Shown: piece by piece, positions 1 to 12,500 of the stretch
Layout of the letters: the number at the start of each line of letters is the position of its first letter
How positions within the stretch are numbered: the first letter of the stretch is position 1
Origin: Branchiostoma lanceolatum
Lineage: Eukaryota > Chordata > Leptocardii > Amphioxiformes > Branchiostomatidae
Direction: 5' to 3'
Assembly (NCBI RefSeq): GCF_035083965.1
Contig: NC_089724.1
Location: 22,658,474-22,722,473, forward strand
DNA: 64,000 bases
Notes under the pieces: generated by a model
Database searches by the model: none
What the model was told of the DNA's origin: nothing
The model's input: the letters and a program-made list of their open reading frames with translations, nothing else
Program-made: the position numbers and the translations under genes

Positions 1-800
1 CGCTACAAATGCTCCATACCAACTCTGGGTCTTGTCTTTTTAAATTTGCACTACTGAACGTCTGGCAATGTTTGCATTGTAATTTTCATTATTTTTTCTT
101 ATTTCAATATTTCATGGTGCACTTTTAACTTTATTGAAGTGTAATACTAGGCAATGTGGAAATATAATATACAAAACAGCAACTTATTTGTGTCATAAGG
201 AAATGCTTAGCCCCTACCCCTAACTTACATGTCAAAACTGATCATGAGATGCATTCAATTAATAATGACCTCTCTTTCAGCACTATGGACAAAACTAATA
301 CCAAACTTGTGATATGAGCTTGTTTATTCACATCCCATTGTCTTATCTCATCTTGCAATGAAGGGCATCCTACAAAATATCACTTACTTTTGACAAGATC
401 TTTCCCAAAGCATAATCAGTTTTTTTCTTAATGAGACCTAACAAATACAAAATATTTTATGCACAAGATTTTGACTTTTTATATCAACACACCTCCAACC
501 TTAAAAAAAATGCTCTCCTTGCCAAATGTAGCATTCATGATTAACAGCACAGCAACAGTAAATTATGTCCCGTCCTCAGCCACAGGCAATCCCCTAGTCT
601 CTGATTACTACAGTATAACAATCAGGATTACTGGGAGCATCTGTTTTTGACAGATATTTGACATCAATCCTAGTTGACCCATGACATATTGCCATTCAGA
701 TTAGAAAATAAAGGATGATGAGTCAGTAATTTGATGTCCAACAGAATTTTTCTGTGAAGTCCTAGTATTATTTAATGGGGGAAAGTCAGGTTACACCATA
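1..800. other. AT-rich intergenic DNA, no gene seen
   Basis: AT-rich sequence. Only short open frames without splice support or recognisable motifs are visible. Confidence 0.5.
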
Positions 801-802
801 CA

Positions 803-1192
803 GGCCTCAAAATTCATTTTTGGAAATAGGTGCACTGGCGCAACCAATAAAAAAATTAGGTGCACAGAAAGAATTTTGGGTGCACCAAATAAGATAAAGT
901 TGAATGTCAGCAAAACTTCAATCTGAAATTCTATAGCTAACTTCAAAATTTCAAACAAGTGATACTAAGTACATCATATAAAGTACAACAAAAAGTATAT
1001 TGCTTTTCTGATACTTACATGTACACTTCAAGAATATTCTGTGTACTAGACTGTACAGCATCTTTACCTTATAGCATACAAAAATATCTAGGTGCATCAG
1101 TGCACCCACAATCAAACATTAGGTACACAGCTCCAATTTTGGGTGCACAAAGGTGCACATGCACCCAGTATTTCAAGCCCTGCCATATTTTT
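803..1192 (-). repeat. Dispersed GTGCACC-type repeat, inverted copy
   Basis: The segment is rich in GGTGCAC/GTGCACC words and matches, in opposite orientation, the copy at about 5691-5992. Shared blocks include the 'capped' start (GGGCTTGAAATACTGGGTGC in this orientation) and the end CAGTGCACCTATTTCC. A fragment of the same family lies at about 59893-59930. The arrangement suggests an old interspersed element. Its class is not known to me. Confidence 0.6.
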
Positions 1193-1247
1193 TTCAGATT
1201 TTGGTAGCTGTGCAATACAGGACAATACATCTTAAAATCTGTATCTG

Positions 1248-1672
1248 TATCTATATAGCCGGTATAACCACCATTCGGCATAACACACCAGCTTCGCAGG
1301 CACGCGGCGCAGCAGCAGCTGGTTATACTACGCCAAACTACCTGTCACATGTCACCTTCGCATATCTAACTGCATGCATTGTTTAAAGCTGTCTAATGAG
1401 GATGCTTCCACGGTACTTGGTTGCAACGAGTTCCACTCTACGATCGTTCTAGGAAAATACAAATTTTTGAACACATCAATCCAAGGTTGAGAAGTCTGAT
1501 CCTTAAAGGCATGGCTATTTCTTGTCCTTTTCTGAGCTGGTATTAGGTACTTATTAGTCGGTACGTCCACCAGTTTATTAGTTATGGAAAAGTACAAGTA
1601 CAAGATGTATCTAAAAAAGGCCCACGTACATCTATTTGGACAATTACATTTTTGCAGCTGGTTAGAATTTCT
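1248..1672 (-). mobile_element. 3' end of a non-LTR retrotransposon (RT C-terminus)
   Basis: On the minus strand a frame of about 100 residues ends with the motif FPRTIVEWNSL followed by a SLDSFKQCM segment. This arrangement is typical of the extreme C-terminus of CR1/jockey-type reverse transcriptases (FPRTINxWNSLP...FKxxL). The frame stops at 1352, and the GC-rich stretch at 1248-1350 would be the 3' untranslated tail. No RT catalytic domain is present, so this is a 5'-truncated, dead copy. Confidence 0.7.
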
Positions 1673-1679
1673 TGCCATT

Positions 1680-4090
1680 TGCTTTGGTTATTGAGTACGG
1701 AATGTTGAACAAGAATCACTTTTCAAGAACATGTTTAATGTACATCCAAGAAGTTTGCTGTTTGCACATAAAGCATTCTTAACATGGTACCTTAAACTGA
1801 AATGAAAATGACTGTATAAACCCAAAGTGATGAGAGTTAGTAATTGAATTGCTAAGGCCACAGCAGTATAATGTACTGAAGGTGTGTTGCAACAGAGGGT
1901 CACCTTCAGAGCTGCTTGTGTCCTATCAGAGTAGTGCCTCACATCAAAGGCTCAGGCCACACTGTTGCCTCTCCATCAAACAGGGAAGATTTATTTTCAA
2001 AAAGGGTGGACCACACACTAATGGTTCGGCCAAAGGCTGGGTCATTCATCTAGCCAGGGGAGATTCATTATCAAAGAATGTGGGGAAGTCAGCTGCATGG
2101 ATTGCCTTGCACACCACACCTTGAAGAGGCGTTAGTGGAGGACTTCAGCAACACCCCTGTTCTGACATGCTGGTAATGTTTGTATGGTTGGACCTTCCGT
2201 GGGATCTTCCCAGTTCATGCAATCTTGGTATTTCATGGCTTTTAGCCTGAGATGTCGAAAGAATTATTTTGAAAAGGAAGTTAAACTCTGTTCCTGGATA
2301 ACAAGATCAGGGTTAAAATCCCAGTATAACCATCAGGGTTCTGACATGAACCATGCACACCATTGGTAGCAGTTTCAATGCTTTTGAAAGAATTCTATAT
2401 TGTAAGCTGCCTCATGTTTCAGCACATCATATCAAAGAAGTAGAGAGATATCTATTCTTAATGGAGAGTTCAAGGCTTGGACCTCAACTACTCAAACAGT
2501 TGGCCTGCAACGATGAATATCTCTTCCTGGATCTACAAACTCTTATAAAGTTAGGAAGTCCCGAGTCTCTTATTTTAGAAATTGCAGTCTTTCAAAAACC
2601 ACAAGAAATTTGGAATGCAAATCTAATTTTCCTCTTCCTCATGATGCTTTTGCCTGGAGTTGCAATCATTTGATGCTCCTTTGACCACAATTTCCATAAT
2701 CTGATTACTAGAACTGAAATCTCTGTGACCATCATAAACTGTAAATAACTTAGCCATGAAGAAATCTACAGGTGACTCTGTAATTTGCAAAAATGCCAAG
2801 TTGCAGATGTGTACCACATACCAGGTCATAAAAATCTGGTTATTCAGGAATAATTCTCTACATATTTGTATTTGTTTCCTTGATAAGTTACATACAGATT
2901 AGGGATGTGTACCTACATCAGGCACAGAGGTTAAGGTACAGTTCTGGATCTGTACCTGTATCTGAACAATTTTACAAAGTGTGACAAAGTACCTCAATCA
3001 AGGCAGAAACATGAAAAATTTGTACAAAATTTATGGAAAATGCACGAATCACTATGCGAATACACACAAGTGTAATGGAATACACACATATCTTATCCCA
3101 ACCGGCCAACTGCTGCCTGGGTCATGTGCAAAATGGGATATTCAATATGGCATCGTCAAGATGTAGCGGTGGGAGAAGACGATGTGATGCACCGAAATGA
3201 AGCAAAAAAAAGTATCTTACAGGCTATCAAATAAATCTTTGTGATGATTGATGTTGATAACCAAATCTGAAGAAGATGGCATACGCCTATAATTTTGCTT
3301 TAAAATCACAATATTCTCCCAACGCTGATTTGCATAAAAAGACTGTTTGTTCCATAAGAGACATACATTTTGCATAGTGCTACATGCAATTTTGATAAGA
3401 TTTGTTAGTTTTTCATAAGATGCGTGCATATTCTCATAGTGATTTGGGTGTTTTTATAGGTTTTTGCATAACGATTCGTGCATTCTTCATAAAATTTGTA
3501 CGGATTTCATAGAATTGGTGCAAATGCTTATGTGCACCTGTGATTAAGAGAATGTTTATTCTGGCTTTAGGTATCTTCGGCACAAAACTCATGCTTTTAA
3601 AAGCATCTCAAATCAAAGATGGTGCTGATTTCAATGCCCATACAATATTTTCATCTTTTTCCAGTGCAAAATTGTCATCACAGAGGTTAGAATATCACAT
3701 TTTTAAAAACAAATAAATCAAAATGAGAGTGTACAGGTACAGTATCGGTACGATACCTAAAATAATTTTCACAATACATATCCCTGATAAAGGTGACTTC
3801 CTGCATATAAAAGCATTTAGGAATATTCCAGGTTAGTTAGAAATCTGGTTGCAGATAAATAGAGAATATATTAATCACATACATGTATTAGGTATAGTTA
3901 TTTGCAATTATAAAACCCCAAGTGGCATACAGATGTGCCCAGTTGGCTCCTATACAGTAAGTAAGCAGCACAGATAGAAGATTGACTATTAAGTCTGCAT
4001 ATCAAAGACTGAAATTGGTATCTAACAAGCACACTAAGGATGAAAAGACTGGTGACAGTTGATAGCACTTACTGTTATATACATGTACCT
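1680..4090. other. Intergenic DNA, no supported gene
   Basis: Open frames are short and none carries a recognisable domain. The longest plausible one (2353-2670, +, 106 codons) has no recognised homologue and no good splice signals, so it is not called as a gene. Confidence 0.4.
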
Positions 4091-4740
4091 GTGTGTAATC
4101 TGATAAAAATGCTTCCTGGTTAAGTACATTTGCATCCAAATGTCATTACCATTTTCCTCAATGTGATAGAAGATGACACTGTCCTTTAATTGCTCAAGTA
4201 GGAGCTCTAAGCATCCATTGAAATATTCTTTGTCTCCATAAACATTTGTCTTCAGATCTGACATAAAATAAGATCTGGTTCCATACAAAGCTGGTGGAAA
4301 CAACAGAAGTTTAAATTTTTTCAAAATATCTCAATGGAGTCTACAAACGACTACTTTTTCTCCTATTGCAAAAAGAAGAACCTATCCATAACATAAATCA
4401 TTAAATTTGTCAAGCTCTGTGGCAACAATTTCTGCCAGTTTTTGTTAGCCATCGCAGAGCACCATATGTTTGGAATCACAATCCTGATCTTGCTCTAATT
4501 GATCAACGGATACTGCAGTAACAGATTTAGCACCATGGACAGGCACAGGGATGTACAAAGTCAAATGCAAATACGAACCTGTTTGTCTTTGAAGAAAAGG
4601 ACACAAATGAGCCAGGTGCATAACCAGCCCAGGAACAATATCATACACAAAGGCTTGCTTCATTCAATCAATAGATATGGCTTTTCCAATTAAAGTCTGA
4701 GGAGATGCCTGTCAAAACAACTTCCTTGCCTTACACTCAT
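4090..4740 (-). pseudogene. Decayed minus-strand reading frame, protein unknown
   Basis: One minus-strand frame stays protein-like for about 200 codons (from about 4725 down to 4115) but is broken by several in-frame stops (at about 4664, 4443, 4379 and 4340). Readable pieces include KQAFVYDIVPGLVMHLAHL near the 5' side and LELLLEQLKDSVIFYHIEEN near the 3' side. A possible splice acceptor precedes the first block. It could be a processed or unitary pseudogene, or exons of a live gene separated by short introns that I cannot define. The family is not recognised. Confidence 0.4.
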
Positions 4741-4744
4741 TTCA

Positions 4745-5690
4745 CTTACAAAGTGGTTTCTCTTGTAGTACGAAAATATCCCTCTCCCAGCCTTGAACAA
4801 TGATAATCAAAACCAGACTGCCCTACCAACTTATCAATGATACATACCTGACTAGATCCTAACTATAATGTGCTTGAGCAGTGATTGTATTTCAGTCAGC
4901 TTACCCTTATCACATTATGCACAGTGATCAGTAATACATACTAATTGGACAGGACAGGACAGACATTACCGATTGATCAAGAGTTATATGTCCACCTGGT
5001 TAAATGATGAAAAGGTACATACACAATGCCTCCTTACATGGCAACATTTCATATCTGTTTCATACAATGTGTTCATTGATATACATGTGTATCACTACAG
5101 ATGAAGCTAGAGAAAACTTTTGTTGCAAGTTTTTCCTTTTTCTCAGATTCACTGTTAGTGTAATATTTCTTTATTTTCAACACGATTTTCACCCTGAAAA
5201 TTTCACACAATGTGACCTTTCTGGTCTGCCCAAAGTGGGGCATCATATCATCCTTTTACTTTACCATCTTGGACCTTGTAACCTATGACCTTTACATTTG
5301 CATGATAAAATCAATGCAAGCAACACACACACAGTGGAATAAGATACATTTTCAAAATAAATTTATCACCAAGAGCAAAACTTATAGGTTACCCAATGGT
5401 AAGGTCTCTTCTTGAAAAGCAACTCTTGTTTCACATATGGACACTACCTACATTCATCAACTGTGTCGGGTGCAAACTGTGCTTTGGAGGACCTGCCCAG
5501 TGCAATAGAGGATAGGGAGGGATGGAGGAGAAAGGCCATGAACGCCTGTGAAATCGTCACGACCAGATGATGATGTTGATGTTTCACATATTATACAACA
5601 AAACAATATCTTCCAGGGGATCAGAACACTCTAGGCCATTGAAAATCTTACTTCCTCTACAAAGGACCTCAGATGTTTATACAGAGCAGG
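4745..5690. other. Intergenic DNA, nothing recognised
   Basis: No open frame with domain similarity, no RNA gene and no obvious repeat could be seen in this stretch. Confidence 0.4.
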
Positions 5691-5992
5691 GCTCGAAATA
5701 CTGGGTGCATGTGCACCTGTGTGCACCCAAAATTGGAGCTGTGCACCTAATTTTTGACTGTGGGTGCAGCAGTGCATCTGGAAATTCAAGTATCTGAAAA
5801 AGTAATATAACCTTTGTTGTACTTAGCTATAGAATTACAGATTGAAGTTCTAAAGAGCATTGAACTTAAATATGTTTGTTGACATTCAGCTTTATTTCAT
5901 GTGCTGCACCGAAATTGTTTTCTGTGCCCCTAATTTTTTGGTAAATTTTGTGCACCAGTGCACCTATTTCCAAATATGCCCTGCAGAGCCAT
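5691..5992 (+). repeat. Dispersed GTGCACC-type repeat, direct copy
   Basis: Starts GGGCTCGAAATACTGGGTGC and ends GTGCACCAGTGCACCTATTT. It pairs as an inverted copy with 803-1192. About 100 bases of unrelated AT-rich sequence lie in the middle of both copies. Confidence 0.6.
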
Positions 5993-6299
5993 GTTAAAAG
6001 TTGCTATATGCACAATCCAAAAAATGTACCTCAAGAGCAACAAAAACATTTCATTTTATACAAAAAATGTAATCTTTAACACATCTGTAACAAAAGAAAA
6101 ATAAATCAGACTAATATATTCTGAAGTGAAATTGAATGATTTAACCAGCTTGCAACCAGCCCAGTTTTGACTGGTTAAACTGAGTCAAAGTGGCCAGCAT
6201 TGTTCATAGTAGCATCCTGTTATAACATTTGGAATGGTATCCAGGCACCTTTAAGATACTCTTTTGGATCACTAAGAAGGTAAGAAAACAATTGGTACA

Positions 6300-6400
6300 G
6301 CAGGGCTCCAGACTAACTTTTAGGTCTAGGAGCACTGTGCCCCTAACCCAAAAAAGTTAGGGGCACCAGCAAAAATCTAGGAGCACCATTACAAAAAGTT
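6300..6400 (+). repeat. Short repeat related to the 'gggctc...gcacc' family
   Basis: Begins AGGGCTCCAGACTAACTTTT and contains GGAGCAC and GGGGCACC words, resembling a diverged relative of the 5691-5992 repeat. A third variant built of GTCGCA words lies at about 7700-7830. Confidence 0.35.
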
Positions 6401-6560
6401 GAAAGAACAAGAAAAGTCTTGGCCATACCAAGTAATACTCCTATCAATCAATGTTAACAACCTGGAATAAAGTATTTGAATAGATCATAAAATAACTGGC
6501 AGTGTGTGGTATATAATCTAGTTGGTTCTTGGGGAAGAATGATATCTGTGTAGAGGGGCT

Positions 6561-6862
6561 TTAGAAAAATTGGGCATAGGTTCCCCGGCTGGCCCCTATC
6601 CGGGGGCCACGGTGCCTCAAGTTCAACAAGTTGAAAAAAACACAATGGTATTTTCAACTTGGAACAAGGCAAGCAATGATTGACATGACCATTTGCGATG
6701 ACATTAAAAATTACATAAGCTTGAGTGATGTATTGAGATTTTCGAAAAAATTGGGCATAGGTTCCCCGGCTGGCCCCTATCCAGGGGCCACGGTGCCTAA
6801 AGTTCAACAAGTTGAAAAATACACAATGGTATTTTTTTACTTGGAACAAGGCAAGTAATGAT
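6561..6862 (+). repeat. Pair of ~121-bp direct repeats
   Basis: Bases 6561-6681 and 6741-6862 are near-identical, with a 60-base spacer. Each contains TTGGGCATAGGTTCCCCGGC followed by GGCCCCTATCC(G/A)GGGGCC, a short GC-rich palindrome. This is a recent local duplication. Confidence 0.75.
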
Positions 6863-6989
6863 TCACATATCCCTGAATGACCACCCTCTGTCTACAAACA
6901 ATCAAAAATGCTTTAATATTCTAACGTTGAAATTCTTGCTCAATAGTATCAAAAATGATCTGTTTGTGCCAGCCCAGTCAAATATCTAG

Positions 6990-7680
6990 TCCAAATTTCG
7001 CGCGTCAGGACCGCGCGGCGCGACCATCCAATCACAGGGCCACCTCCATCGGGAAAAGGAGCGCCACCTCGCCGGTGTGCATGATATAAACATGTCGATC
7101 ACATCAAAACGTAGCCCTATTTCTTGCCGTCATTTTGACACCAAGAACAAGAAGAAGAAAATTTAAGGTGGTAATTTTTATCATCAAAGAGTTCGTTACA
7201 ATCGAATTTCAATGCTCAAAAAATTAATTCTCCCTTTGTTCTAGGTACCAATTTAAAGCTCGTAATCGGCTCATTCTGCTGCGGTCTAAGACGCAGGCGG
7301 AAGTGAAATTGGCCATGTTTTGAATCATGGCCGCGCGCGCTACGCCGCGCCGTTTTCATCGGTAAATTTCTGGCGTTTGAAACATTTTACAAGATAAACA
7401 AAACACATCACGAGAAAGAGAAAGTTATATTCTTTATTTTCATGGGTGACTTTGCCTGTAGAAACGAATAGTTTTTGTATCGCGGGTGTGGGAAGATGGT
7501 AGAAGTTTACCGATCGCCATGCGGTAGTTGGCCGATTTTCGCGGTAGCGTCGTTGGAATACCTACTTGGAACGGACATTTTTTGTACCGCGGGTACGGGT
7601 GTGGGAACAAGATGGAAAATTCACCGGCGATTTTCGCGGTAGCTTTTGAATACCTAATGTTTATTTTTCAGCTTACCGCT
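6990..7680. other. CpG-rich segment with a diverged tandem duplication
   Basis: CpG density rises sharply (for example GACCGCGCGGCGCGACC near 7010 and GGCCGCGCGCGCTACGCC near 7330), and a CCAAT-type box (CCAATCACAGG) lies at about 7028. Bases 7480-7660 contain two diverged copies of a unit with GTGTGGGAA and GATTTTCGCGGTAGC. It could be a promoter of an unseen transcript. No exon could be assigned. Confidence 0.35.
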
Positions 7681-7829
7681 TAGTTCTGCACCTATTATCT
7701 AGGTGCAGGTCTTAATTTTTGATAGTCGCACCGTGCGACCGTGATTTTAAATCTAGTCGCATTCTAAAAAAACTGGTCGCATACATATTGTGTGCGAGTC
7801 GCACTCACGAGCGCTGTACAGGTAAAATT

Positions 7830-9480
7830 TGTCTGGTGCAAGTGATTTTGATTGCTACCGGCACCCATGCAGATATGCAGAGAGAAGCATTACCAGCCCT
7901 GATACCTGTGTAACCCATCCACGAACAGGAACAGCCATTTCCTGCTGCTTGAAGCGACATGACTCATTTTGTGGCTTGCCAAGACTCAAAACCAAATCAA
8001 GTTATGCTACCATGTAATACAATTTTGCATTCTCGCGTGCTGAACAACGTTCCATCTGAATTGGCATCTTATTCCAAATAAATCACACCAAACAGCTGTA
8101 TGTACTGCTTATTGTTACTAAGCAGTCTCAACAGATGTGTTTCTGAGTCGGTCAGGATGATATACTAGTATCTTAAATCTACAGACTGCACTTTGAACTA
8201 CAATGTTTTTTCTTTAAGAAGCTAACAAATTACACATTGAGGATTCCAAGAGATAAATTGTTATAGGGGACTCAAGCTGTAATCATATCTTTACTCCATG
8301 CACATGCAACTATTGTGTGTCAGCAAAACAAGGGTGTGTCTACTGCCAGAATTTCCTCCTGTGCTGCCATAACATTGCAACACTCAATGGACAGACTGAG
8401 AAACTGCTATCCTATCTATCTGTGTACATATGCTACTATGATAACCTATGTGGTTTGTCTATCAGCCATTTTGTAAGGTATGACTAGCTGAATTAGCATT
8501 TCTACCATGCATAAGGCATGTTTACAACTTGATCCTGTACCATAACATTTCAACTTTTACCTGCACTGGTAATGGTATTGTAGGGAAATGTCAATTCTTC
8601 TTCTCACACCTGGACCCAAAAAGACTAAATGTTGTCCAAGTAACCATACAAGCTATCATCATATCAAACTTAATGCTGCTATTATCATTCCTCGATTTCG
8701 TGATTTACACATACAATGCATGGGTGGACAGAGTAAAAGTTTTACTACAATTATTTTTAATTTTTGATATGTAGGTATCTTGACATTTCTACCTACTACA
8801 AAGTGCAGTAGTGAGAATTCCGCATGTGACCACGCACGGCTGGTTTGACTGAGAAATGAGCGTAAGTTTGCCCATATTTGGTGTGGCGATATGCAGTTCT
8901 GAAAATGTTGCTGTTGTTATGGTGTGCATGGGCGGTTATCTCCGCGCCTCTTCTAATCTCACTTAATGAGCCATTATGTGTACGGCTGGTTGTTGTTGAT
9001 TCCATGTAGACTGAAGCGGGCGTGATCCCTCCCCTTTCCCAGGCTAAGCCGGAGCCACTAATCCAAAACTATGACGTAATGTGCACCTCGAGGTGAACCT
9101 GTGCTGTCCCCTCCGTCCACCCTACTGCCCGCACGTCCCCGCGCACACACCGCCCACACAGCCCGGACATGTCCGCACACCGGGAAAATGTCCCCAATCG
9201 TGTCGGTCAGACGTGCAAGGGAATGTTGGCCTTACCTCTGACCCCGCCGCCGCTTCAGTAGAGGGCTGAGGTGGGTTGGAGGCTGGCGAGGAAGAGACGG
9301 TCCAGCTAGGTTCCACCACACGATTCCCCCTGCTTCAGTGGTTCCGCACGAGCCCCTATCTACAGATAGATCTCCTCTGCCTTCGTTTAAATAAAATACG
9401 ATATTTACCCCTAAAAAATAAGTAAAACCACCGAAAAACACTCAAATCATCATTTTTTCCATGCAAGCCTTACCCTGACG
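7830..9480. other. NOP56 upstream region, no gene seen
   Basis: AT-rich until about 8800, then CpG-richer toward NOP56. No recognisable coding exon. Frames at 9080-9440 are GC-driven and overlap each other on both strands. Confidence 0.4.
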
Positions 9481-9499
9481 GCGATCATCAGAGATCGAT

Positions 9500-9577
9500 T
9501 ATCCACCACGTGATCCCGCGGTCACCTGATAACCGCGCCGATCTCGCGAGAATTGACGAGACCAGGACCAAGCCAAG
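9500..9577 (+). promoter_or_regulatory. NOP56 core promoter: E-box and TCTCGCGAGA element
   Basis: CACGTG (9507-9512), the canonical MYC/MAX-type E-box, and the palindrome TCTCGCGAGA (9542-9551), the element bound by BANP/ZBTB33-type factors in CpG-island promoters, lie 66 and 27 bases upstream of the NOP56 start codon. Both are seen directly. Their function here is inferred from their common use in ribosome-biogenesis promoters. No TATA box is apparent. Confidence 0.55.
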
Positions 9578-12500
9578 ATGGTGGGTAGTTCGTGCGTGGT
9601 CCCTAAAACTTGCTAAGAAATTGTAATTTTAGCCCATTTTTTGACGCCATTGCCGAATTGACTTATTTTATTTCATAAAGAGATTAGTTCCTATGTATTG
9701 ACTCAATTTTAGCCGCAGAAGCTTCGAATTAGCGTGTAGAACTGTGTCGAAGATGCAAGGCGTGCAGGGCTGTAGCTTGTGCCATGTGCTTTTCCACTAC
9801 GTGGGAGGGGGGCCCGCAAAATATTTCCCTCAACATTTGGTGTTTCTTCTCTAAGTCGACGGGGAAACATTGACTATTTTATGTGATGAAGGTTAGAATT
9901 AATCACTTCACCTTACGTCATTAGATGTAGTTCAGTTGTTATTCTTCTTCAGAATTCCAGAAGTTGCTTTCTGCAAAAACCTTAGCTGAGATGAGATCTC
10001 AAGGGAATATTTGTGACCTGGTCTAACAAGAATTATAAATTACAGTCTGCTTCAGGCCAGGAGGGAAATATATGTGCTAAGAATGATGTACGGAGCTACA
10101 GTGGTAATTTGGGCACTCAAACAAGAAAAAACACTAAACCATCCAATTTGGAGAAATGTAACTGCTTTTTTTGCAACAGGGGGTTTTACAACACGTGACC
10201 ATTGTTTAACTTTTCCACCCCAATAGAAATATTTTCTGCCATCTTGCAGTACAGGCCGGTCACAATGTTGTTTTACTGAGAATCCCCATGTTATGCAACA
10301 GGAGGTTTTACAACATGTGGCCATTGTTTCAACTTTTCCACCCAAATATTATTTTCTGACCTCTTGCAATTTTCTGTAGGCCAGTAGCAATGCCATTTTA
10401 CTGAAAATCACCATGTTAGATTGTTCCAGTTGTCCTGTAAAAACTGTAGCCTGACCTGTCTGTGTGATGAGAATGGAAGTGCCGTCTGATGTTGCACCTG
10501 ATTAATGATCAATCCAACCCTGATGGACAGGTTTAGGCTCAGGGTTAAACAACCATTGTGTTTTTTGGTCTTAGAAAAATTAAAACCTAACATTTTGATG
10601 AACACAAAAGCCCTTACTGGCAAAGAAAGATGAAAAGATTTCCTATTAAGATTTTCCAGTAAATTGTTAGGAATTCTTTGTCACATAGGCTTGTAATACA
10701 AGTTGTAGCCATTCTGTCTTGTGGTTTTCTATATTTTTGTTACATAATCCCATAATGTACAGTCTTTGCTGAAATGTGCTACAAGAATAGAGTGTGAAAA
10801 GTTGCTGCTAATGGGAGCCACAGGTAAGACCAAGAGTAAGACTAGGTCACTACGTTTTGTGTCCAGGCTGCCCAGTGTGGGATTACTGGCTGAAGAAAGT
10901 TTTTAACTCTGTTGTATTCTGTAAATCAATTTTCTCTGCATGCATGTATCCCCTGCAGGCTGGCCTACACGTTCTGTACGAGCATGCTTCGGGGTACGCC
11001 CTGTTCCGCGTGGAGGAGGTGGAAGAGGTTGGGATGCTCCTACCCACCGTGGAGAAGAGCGTCAAGTCGTACGAAAAGTTCAACTCAACAGTGAAGCTTG
11101 TGGCCTTCTCACCGTTCAAGTCTGGCACAAATGCACTCGACAACTGTAATGCTATTTCTGAAGGTAATAAGAACAGTCATGACTTTTAAAAGGAACTTAT
11201 CTCCCTGTTATGCATGCATTTCAGCCCTGTGCCAGTGATGATCTCCTACTCTCAGAGACTCACGTCACTGATGTCTAGAGTTTCAAGACGGATCTGAGGC
11301 AGAGCAAAAAATTTTAATGCTGTTGTCCATGTTTAAACGGTGAACATTTTCATATCTGATTTTCATACCTCAACATGCCTGATGTATAGTACATTCCTCT
11401 GGCATGGCTCAAAATATCATGTGCATGTGCAAGTTTGCGCACTTAAAATTGTACCCATGCAAGTGATTTCAGATCAGCCTGCAATCTTGCAAGTTACCAC
11501 CTTTAGAAATATATCCCCTTTTACCCATGTAAATTTTCGCTCCAGGTGAAATATTGGTGCTTAATCAAATTATACATTAAGCAACATTTTGTATCCCTTT
11601 TAGACTTTATTCAATCAATTTTTTACGAGTTTGGGACACATTTTTTTGGCCTTGAACAAAGTAATTGGAATGCCACCATTGGAGAGTAGTGGACCCAAAC
11701 TGCACTTTCCCAAATTTGGGAATTGTGTGATAAGAAATTGTATGAAGCACTCTAGTAAGTATAATTTTTTATATAAAAAAAAAAGTAGAAATTTCCAAAA
11801 GCTGTCTTAAAAAATCTACTAAGCTAAGTGATTGAAGTGTTACTTAACATGTTTTTTTGTTAGATTAGATATTGCAAAAAGCTAAAAATTGATAATGCTA
11901 ATTAGTTCATACATTTCAAATATGTGCACAAGCCAAGGATGATGATAACAGGAAACAATTATGACTTTAAAAATTAACTCTGTTAATAGTGATATTCATG
12001 AATATCACCCATGTGCCAATGATGATCTCCTACTCTCAGAGACTCACGTCACTGATGTCTAGAGTTTCAAGACGGATCTGAGGCAGAGCAGATCAATGTT
12101 TAAACAGTGAAAGGATATCTGATTTTCATACTACGGCTTGCAGGTGTATATGATAATACATTCATAGTCACATGTAGTCCTTTGTGTTGGTAGGAGAAAC
12201 CCTTAAGGACATTGGTCATGGATAACGCAAAGTTACTGAAAAGGCCTGTTCATTCAGCTAAACTTTTTTGGTGGTATATCGTATATAACTTAATATGTTT
12301 TGTCTGTTAGTTATTGTAATGGTAGAGCACGATGCCTGCAAAAATCCTGCTCTAACATTTTTTCCATGCCTGATACAGGAATTCTCCATGATGATCTGAA
12401 GGTATTCCTGGAGAATAACTTCCCCCTCAAGAAGAAGAAAGCCACCCTAGGAATTGCTGACTCCAAGATTGGCTCTGCAATACAAGAGGAGCTTGGGATA

